From Hymenobacter metallilatus (lineage in GTDB: Bacteria; Bacteroidota; Bacteroidia; Cytophagales; Hymenobacteraceae): a stretch of DNA of 64,000 nt. The notes under the pieces are model-generated. The model saw only the letters and a list, made by a program, of their open reading frames with translations. It searched no databases and was not told the DNA's origin. The stretch lies in the NCBI RefSeq assembly GCF_003944705.1, contig NZ_RWIS01000018.1, positions 25,659 through 89,658 of the forward strand, given 5' to 3'. The translations under genes were made by a program, and so were the position numbers. This document shows positions 59,408 through 64,000 of the stretch, in pieces; positions within the stretch are counted from its first letter, which is position 1, and each line of letters begins with the position of its first letter.

Positions 59408-59886
59408 ATGCCGAACCAACAGGTTACGCTCAGACCAACCGAACCCACTGACCTGGATTCGTTATTTCGGTTTCAGCTGAATGCTGAGGCAGCCCATCTG
59501 GCGGCTTTCATGCCCAAAGATTACGCTAATTGGAAGCATATCGGGAGAAATACAGCCGGTTTTTGCACGACCCCACCATCCACATGCACACCATTCTGGT
59601 GGATGCCGTGCTGGCCGGCAGCATTGCTAAGTTTGAACTGCATGGCAACGCCGAAATTACCTATTGGCTGGACCGCAGCTTTTGGGGCCGGGGCGTGGCA
59701 ACTGCCGCGTTGCGTAGCTTCCTGCAGCTGGAGCCGGCCTGCCCCCTCACTGGCCGGGTGGCCTTCGACAATTTTGGCTCACAGAAAGTCCTCACCAACT
59801 GTGGCTTTCACAAAGTGGGCACCGATACCGGCTTTGCCAGTGCGCGCCAGGCCGAGATTGAAGAATTTATCTACCAGCTGACGTGA
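59408..59886 (+). pseudogene. GNAT acetyltransferase gene with frameshift
   Basis: Two overlapping frames together give a normal GNAT N-acetyltransferase: the first supplies the N-terminal 43 residues (QQVTLRPTEPTDLDSLFRFQ to KDYANW), the second (from 59530) supplies the rest (EAYREKYSRFLHD, ILVDAVLAGSIAKFEL, YWLDRSFWGRGVATAALRSF, and FDNFGSQKVLTNCGF). The break is at about 59530, where AATTGGAAG reads like a loss of one G from AATTGGGAAG. The acetyl-CoA-binding GRGVAT is intact in the second part. Either a real single-base deletion or a sequencing error. Confidence 0.82.
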
Positions 59887-59896
59887 CCGACGGCCA

Positions 59897-59993
59897 GTAG
59901 CGCGAAACCGTTGCTTCGCGTATCGTTGTCGATACCAACCGCATTACCAACCGTTTCCGTCCGACGATACGCGAAGCAACGGCTTCGCGCTAC
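59897..59993. repeat. 30-bp near-perfect palindrome
   Basis: The arm 59897-59926 (GTAGCGCGAAACCGTTGCTT onward) pairs with 59964-59993 at 29 of 30 positions. The loop is 37 nt. The right arm overlaps the 3' end of the next minus-strand gene by 4 nt. Confidence 0.85.
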
Positions 59994-60757
59994 GGCTGCG
60001 GCTGCAGCCACGCCCGGAATACAGCATCTAGCGCCAACGTTGGCTCGGGGTGGCGCGGGACGGGCAAGGTGGCGCGGGCGACCTGGCCAGCGGCGTATTC
60101 CTGCTGCAGATACGCCACCAGCAGCGCCGGGCGCGGCACGGTGGTTTTCTCGTCGGCGGTGGCTTTGCGGGCCAGCAGCTCATCTACGGTACCGGTCAGC
60201 TCCGTCGGCAGCAGCTCCCGCAGCGGCCGGAACTCCATGGGCGGCACCTCCGTGGGGCGTTGCTGAATCCAGCGGGCGGCCAGCGTGGCGCGCAGGGCGT
60301 AGAACAACCGCTTGAGGCGCACCTGCTCGCCGGTCAAATCCTCCTCTACCCCGCGCCGCAGCTGGCCCAGGTAGTGGTGCAAGCCAGCCCGGGGGTTCCA
60401 GCAGACGGGCAGCAGCGGCCCCAGCGCCGCCCGAAACCCGGCCGCCTCCCGGTACACCACCGGCGACTGAAGCCACTCGAAAAGGGCCGCATTGGAGCCG
60501 CGCAGCAGCTTCAGCGTCTTGCGCAGCTCCCAGCCGCCCAGGTCCAGCTCGTCGTCCACGGGGAAGCTGAGCGTGTCGGGGCCTTCTTCGAGGGTCAGGT
60601 ACCAGTCGGCCGGGTGGCTGTAGATGAAGCGCACGTCGTAGTCGGAATCGGGCGAGGGGAAGCCCCAGGCCCGGCTGCCCGACTCGCAGGCGAAGAGGAT
60701 ACGGATGCCGTGGGTAGCTTCGAGTTGGGTGAGGGCGAATTGGATGCGGAGCTGCAC
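59990..60757 (-). CDS. Second RlaP-type nucleotidyltransferase
   Basis: A 255-residue nucleotidyltransferase, related to 58204-59286. Catalytic motif GSRAWGFPSPDSDYDVRF near 24-41. Other family features are NAALFEWLQSP and LKRLFYALRATLAARWI. The GTG at 60757 (VQLRIQFALTQLEA) is the start; the long upstream extension is antisense to the peptidase gene and is rejected. Divergent from the M28 peptidase gene. Two such genes so close suggest paralogy or a shared RNA-related pathway. Confidence 0.8.
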   Translation of the reverse strand: MQLRIQFALTQLEATHGIRILFACESGSRAWGFPSPDSDYDVRFIYSHPADWYLTLEEGPDTLSFPVDDELDLGGWELRKTLKLLRGSNAALFEWLQSPVVYREAAGFRAALGPLLPVCWNPRAGLHHYLGQLRRGVEEDLTGEQVRLKRLFYALRATLAARWIQQRPTEVPPMEFRPLRELLPTELTGTVDELLARKATADEKTTVPRPALLVAYLQQEYAAGQVARATLPVPRHPEPTLALDAVFRAWLQPQP

Positions 60758-60877
60758 GGGAAAGTGAAAAGGGGGCCGTAATGACAGGATTCGTACCCGA
60801 ATATCTAGTACTATTGGGAAATAACTGCCATCCGGCTCAGTTACTGACCGATTTCTGCCAGCTTCTCGTCGCGCCCT

Positions 60878-62572
60878 ATGCCATTTCCCGCTCGCCTGCT
60901 TTCCGCCACCCTCCTGCTCGGCCTGACCCTGACCAACTGCCAACCCAGGCCTGCTGCCACCGAAACGGCCGCCACCACTACCCCGCCCGTCGCGCCGGAT
61001 ACTCCAACCGCCATCAGCGCCGCCACCATCAGCAAGTACCTTCAGGCGGTTTCTTCGGACGAGATGCTGGGGCGCAAGCCGTTTACCGAGGGCGAGACGC
61101 GCAGCACCCAGTATCTGGCCGATGAGTTCCGGCGGTTGGGTTTGCAGCCGGGCCCCAACGGTACGTATTTCCAGCCGGTGCCGCTGGTAGAAATTACCGG
61201 CACACCCGCCCCGGCCCTGCTCATCAAGGGCAAAGGGCAGCCGCTGAGCCTCGAGTACAAGACGGATTTTGTGACCTTCACCCAGCGCGAGCAGCCCACG
61301 GTGAGCGTGCAGAACACGCCGCTGGTGTTTGCCGGCTACGGCGTGGTGGCCCCCGAGTACGGCTGGGACGACTACGCGGGCCTCGACGTGAAGGGCAAAA
61401 CCGTGGTGGTGCTGGTGAATGACCCCGGCAACGCGGGCCAGGATTCTACCCTGTTCAAGGGTCGGGCCATGACGTACTACGGCCGCTGGACCTACAAATA
61501 CGAGGAAGCCGCCCGCCACGGGGCCGCCGCCGTGCTCATCGTGCACGATACCCAACCGGCCGCCTACCCCTGGAGCGTGGTGCTGAGCGGGGCCGTGAGT
61601 CCCAAGCTGCGCCCCCAAACCGACAATAAAGGTGCCGACAAGTGCGCCCTGGAAGGCTGGCTGACGCTGGACGCGGCCAAACGGCTGTTCCAGGCCGCCG
61701 GCCAGAACTACGACCAACTGTACGCCGCTGCCAACACCAAGGGCTTTAAGCCGCGCGCATTGGGCGGGCTCACGCTCTCGGGCAGCATCCAGAACAAGCT
61801 CCGCCGCCAGACCTCGCGCAACGTGCTGGCCGTGCTGCCCGGCACCACCCGCGCCAGCGAGTACATTCTCTACTCGGCCCACTGGGACCATTTCGGCATC
61901 GGCAAAGCCATTCAGGGCGACTCCATCTACAACGGGGCCGTGGATGATGGCACCGGTCTGGCCGCCCTGCTCAGCATTGCCGAAGCCTTCCAGAAAAGCC
62001 CGGAGAAGCCCCAGCGCAGCATCGTGTTCCTGGCCGTTACGGCCGAAGAGCAGGGTTTGCTGGGCTCGGCCTACTACGCCCAGCACCCGCCCTTTCCGCT
62101 CAACAAGACGGTGGCCGACCTAAACATGGACATGCTCTGGCCCTACGGCCCGATGAAGGACCTGACGGTTATCGGCTACGGCCAATCGGAGCTGGAGGAC
62201 TACGCCCGCGCGGCGGCCCGGGAGCAGGACCGCTACGTGCTGCCCGACCAGACGCCCGAAACCGGCATGTTCTACCGCTCCGACCACTTCAACTTTGCCC
62301 ACGTGGGCGTGCCCTCGCTCTACGCCAGCGGCAGCTTCGAGAGCCGCACCCAGGGCAAGCAGTGGATTGCCGACAAGCGCCGCGCCTACACCGCCGACAT
62401 GTACCACAAGCCCGCCGACCAGTTCGACCCCAATTGGGACCTCTCGGGCATTGCCCAGGACGCCCAGCTCTACTTCCGCGTGGGCCAGCGCCTGGCCTCG
62501 GAAACCACCTTCCCGCAGTGGCGTGAAGGCTCAGAGTTCCGGGCGGCGCGGGATAAGAATGCGAATAGATAG
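60878..62572 (+). CDS. M28-family metallopeptidase lipoprotein
   Basis: A 564-residue exported zinc aminopeptidase-type enzyme. A lipoprotein signal (RLLSATLLLGLTLTNC) anchors it, followed by a Thr-rich linker. A PA-like insertion (about 130-260) is followed by the peptidase domain with YSAHWDHFGIG (zinc His), NGAVDDGTGLAAL (bridging Asp), AVTAEEQGLLGS (catalytic and zinc Glu) and NMDMLWPYG, and a final His in YRSDHFNFAHVG. It would act on peptides at the periplasm or surface. The stop is immediately followed by AT-rich foreign DNA. Confidence 0.93.
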   Translation: MPFPARLLSATLLLGLTLTNCQPRPAATETAATTTPPVAPDTPTAISAATISKYLQAVSSDEMLGRKPFTEGETRSTQYLADEFRRLGLQPGPNGTYFQPVPLVEITGTPAPALLIKGKGQPLSLEYKTDFVTFTQREQPTVSVQNTPLVFAGYGVVAPEYGWDDYAGLDVKGKTVVVLVNDPGNAGQDSTLFKGRAMTYYGRWTYKYEEAARHGAAAVLIVHDTQPAAYPWSVVLSGAVSPKLRPQTDNKGADKCALEGWLTLDAAKRLFQAAGQNYDQLYAAANTKGFKPRALGGLTLSGSIQNKLRRQTSRNVLAVLPGTTRASEYILYSAHWDHFGIGKAIQGDSIYNGAVDDGTGLAALLSIAEAFQKSPEKPQRSIVFLAVTAEEQGLLGSAYYAQHPPFPLNKTVADLNMDMLWPYGPMKDLTVIGYGQSELEDYARAAAREQDRYVLPDQTPETGMFYRSDHFNFAHVGVPSLYASGSFESRTQGKQWIADKRRAYTADMYHKPADQFDPNWDLSGIAQDAQLYFRVGQRLASETTFPQWREGSEFRAARDKNANR

Positions 62573-62576
62573 TTTT

Positions 62577-63899
62577 ATGTATGATAAGTACTATCTTTCG
62601 ATTGAATCTTCAAAAGACAACTCATTTCCTCGTATGAATATTTTACATCTAACAGACTACCATTTCAGCACGAAACAATCTGATCAATATCGGCAATCAA
62701 AGATTGTTGATGCCTTGATCAACGATATAGTAGAAAGGGGACATAAACCTGATATTATATTTTTCACAGGTGACCTTGTTGATAATGGAAATAATATTGA
62801 AAATTTTCACAAAGCAAAATTTGAATTAATAGATAAGTTATTATCAAAACTGAATTTATCTATAGACAATTTCTTCATATGCCCTGGCAACCATGACATT
62901 AATCGAGAAAAAATAAGCTTAGCAACATTTGAATATATAGATAAAATACAAAATAATTCAAAACTAGATACATTTGCAACTATATCTAGTTTTGATTATA
63001 AAAATAGTCTTGAACCGTTATCAAATTATTTTGAATTCACAGACTCTATTTTTAATAATAGCAACAATGACTTTTTATACGAAAAAGGTTTTTCTTGTCA
63101 CATTAGAAAATTCCATAATTTAAATATTGGAATTATGTGCGCCAATACATCTTGGCGAGCATTGGGAAAACTTGACACGAGCACTGGCACTAAATATGAC
63201 CAAGGAAATCTGTTGATGCCATTGAAATTCATAAGTACAGGATTAAAATATATTGATAAATGTGATTTTAAAATTCTACTTCACCATCATCCGATGTCAG
63301 ATTTTAAAGGCTTTAACAAATACGAATTAGAAGATATAATTCACAATAATTTCAATATATCTTTTTCTGGACATGTACACAAAGATTCAGCTTCTGCATT
63401 TTACACTAATAATTCAGGCATTCTTCAGTTAGAAGCGGCAGCAACCTTAGCTGAAGCTGACGGTTCAACAATTGGGTATACCTTTATTAATGTAAACCTA
63501 GATGATTCTATCGCACAGTGCTTGAGTAGATACTATGATATAAGAAGAGAATTTTTATATGACAATGGTGTAAAAAATATACCTATTCCTATTAGCCAAG
63601 CAAAACAAGAGCAGAATCGTTTTAGAAAAAAATTAAGACAGCGCTTCGATATTGAGCTAGAGGAGGCGAATGATCTTTTCCTCCACGGAAAAATAGAAAG
63701 AGGTATCAAAGGATTTAATGATCTTTGGACAGCTCCTGTTCTCAGCAAGAAAAGTTCAGAAGAAGTCAGAAGAGCTGATTTTGCTAGCCATTCGTTTGAT
63801 TTCAATAATCTAATAAATGACTCTCATGATTATCTTATATTAGGAAAAGACAAATGTGGCAAGACATCACTATTAAGAGCGTGTTTGGGAATTAGGTAG
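62577..63899 (+). CDS. Truncated metallophosphoesterase-NTPase (probable broken defence gene)
   Basis: A 440-residue remnant. N-terminal calcineurin-like phosphoesterase: LTDYHFS (Asp, His), FFTGDLVDNG, CPGNHDIN, LLHHHPMSD and FSGHVHKD give a complete set of metal ligands by about residue 267. The end carries a P-loop ILGKDKCGKTSLLRA, after which the frame stops at 63899, so the expected NTPase and sensor domains are missing. Base composition is very AT-rich, unlike the GC-rich neighbours, and the switch occurs exactly after the M28 stop. Metallophosphoesterase-STAND NTPases occur in anti-phage systems; that role is inferred. ATG 62559 is also in frame. Confidence 0.78.
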   Translation: MYDKYYLSIESSKDNSFPRMNILHLTDYHFSTKQSDQYRQSKIVDALINDIVERGHKPDIIFFTGDLVDNGNNIENFHKAKFELIDKLLSKLNLSIDNFFICPGNHDINREKISLATFEYIDKIQNNSKLDTFATISSFDYKNSLEPLSNYFEFTDSIFNNSNNDFLYEKGFSCHIRKFHNLNIGIMCANTSWRALGKLDTSTGTKYDQGNLLMPLKFISTGLKYIDKCDFKILLHHHPMSDFKGFNKYELEDIIHNNFNISFSGHVHKDSASAFYTNNSGILQLEAAATLAEADGSTIGYTFINVNLDDSIAQCLSRYYDIRREFLYDNGVKNIPIPISQAKQEQNRFRKKLRQRFDIELEEANDLFLHGKIERGIKGFNDLWTAPVLSKKSSEEVRRADFASHSFDFNNLINDSHDYLILGKDKCGKTSLLRACLGIR

Positions 63900-64000
63900 G
63901 GGCTAAAAAGAAACGAGTCAGTAAGTTGCGCGGGGAGTTCCTAGGCTTCCACGGGCATTATGGTTGATGGCTACCAACCCCTTACTGACTCGCAGTGGCA
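63900..64000. mobile_element. Possible insertion-sequence end truncating the foreign gene
   Basis: Immediately after the premature stop the DNA returns to GC-rich. It contains CGAGTCAGTAAG (63914-63925) and its exact inverse CTTACTGACTCG (63981-63992). An abrupt change in composition at an interrupted gene suits the left end of a mobile element, but the window ends before any transposase. Confidence 0.35.

Noticed and set aside
60758..62086. Upstream extension of the minus-strand nucleotidyltransferase, antisense to the M28 peptidase
   Set aside because: The peptidase is clearly the real gene; the nucleotidyltransferase family motif begins only after GTG 60757.

Overview
The window looks like a chromosomal segment of a GC-rich Bacteroidota bacterium, most likely a Hymenobacter-type Cytophagales member. 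This is inferred from the gene families present (Bacteroidota-type LptE, DUF4159, four-helix-bundle IVS-like protein, an alpha-2-macroglobulin/TonB-plug hybrid) and from promoter elements of the Bacteroidota form TAnnTTTG. It has three parts: a left host block (1-19.4 kb), an integrated element (19.40-49.22 kb) and a right host block (49.22-64 kb) that ends in an AT-rich foreign gene.

Left host block. An IVS-type four-helix-bundle gene flanked by inverted repeats comes first. It is followed by a sigma-54 activator, lptE, a TPR-like protein, secG, groES-groEL, a POT peptide transporter, pckA, an S1/P1 nuclease, an SDR enzyme, rsmE, a DUF4159 protein, a PlsC-like acyltransferase, a patatin, an MBL hydrolase and accA. 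Most of these are ordinary housekeeping genes separated by clear hairpin terminators.

Integrated element. A tRNA-Asp gene at 19343-19416 is the left attachment site. A 15-bp copy of its 3' end recurs at 49207-49221, followed by a terminator. A second, almost identical tRNA-Asp lies at 49618-49691. The 29.8-kb element carries a tyrosine integrase next to attL and a possible secreted cargo gene. A long leftward late operon (39.2 to 21.4 kb) follows, then a small serine recombinase, a cluster of TTTCCCC/GGGGAAA repeats that may be an origin, a 1246-residue primase-helicase, a run of small early genes, and a divergent Cro/CI-like switch at the right end. The late operon has three different peptidoglycan hydrolases, a transglutaminase-like protein, an SGNH-hydrolase spike candidate, a small P-loop ATPase, a sliding-clamp-like fusion, an annexin-like protein and about a dozen proteins that each carry a hydrophobic segment. 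I can recognise no large terminase, portal, tape measure, sheath or tail tube. The best reading is a temperate, tail-less, membrane-containing virus of a group I do not recognise. Palindromic ATGCAGCA/TGCTGCAT sites lie at the early/CI promoter pair and just upstream of the late operon, beside identical TATGTTTG promoter elements. They probably form one repressor regulon.

Right host block. This holds an ADP-ribosylglycohydrolase, a 2056-residue alpha-2-macroglobulin with an embedded TonB-plug-like domain, two small secreted basic paralogues, two RlaP-type nucleotidyltransferases on either side of a frameshifted GNAT gene, and an M28 peptidase lipoprotein. It ends in a strongly AT-rich metallophosphoesterase-NTPase gene cut off just after its Walker A motif, probably a broken defence gene. 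Four long perfect or near-perfect palindromes sit between genes in this block. None was seen in the element.
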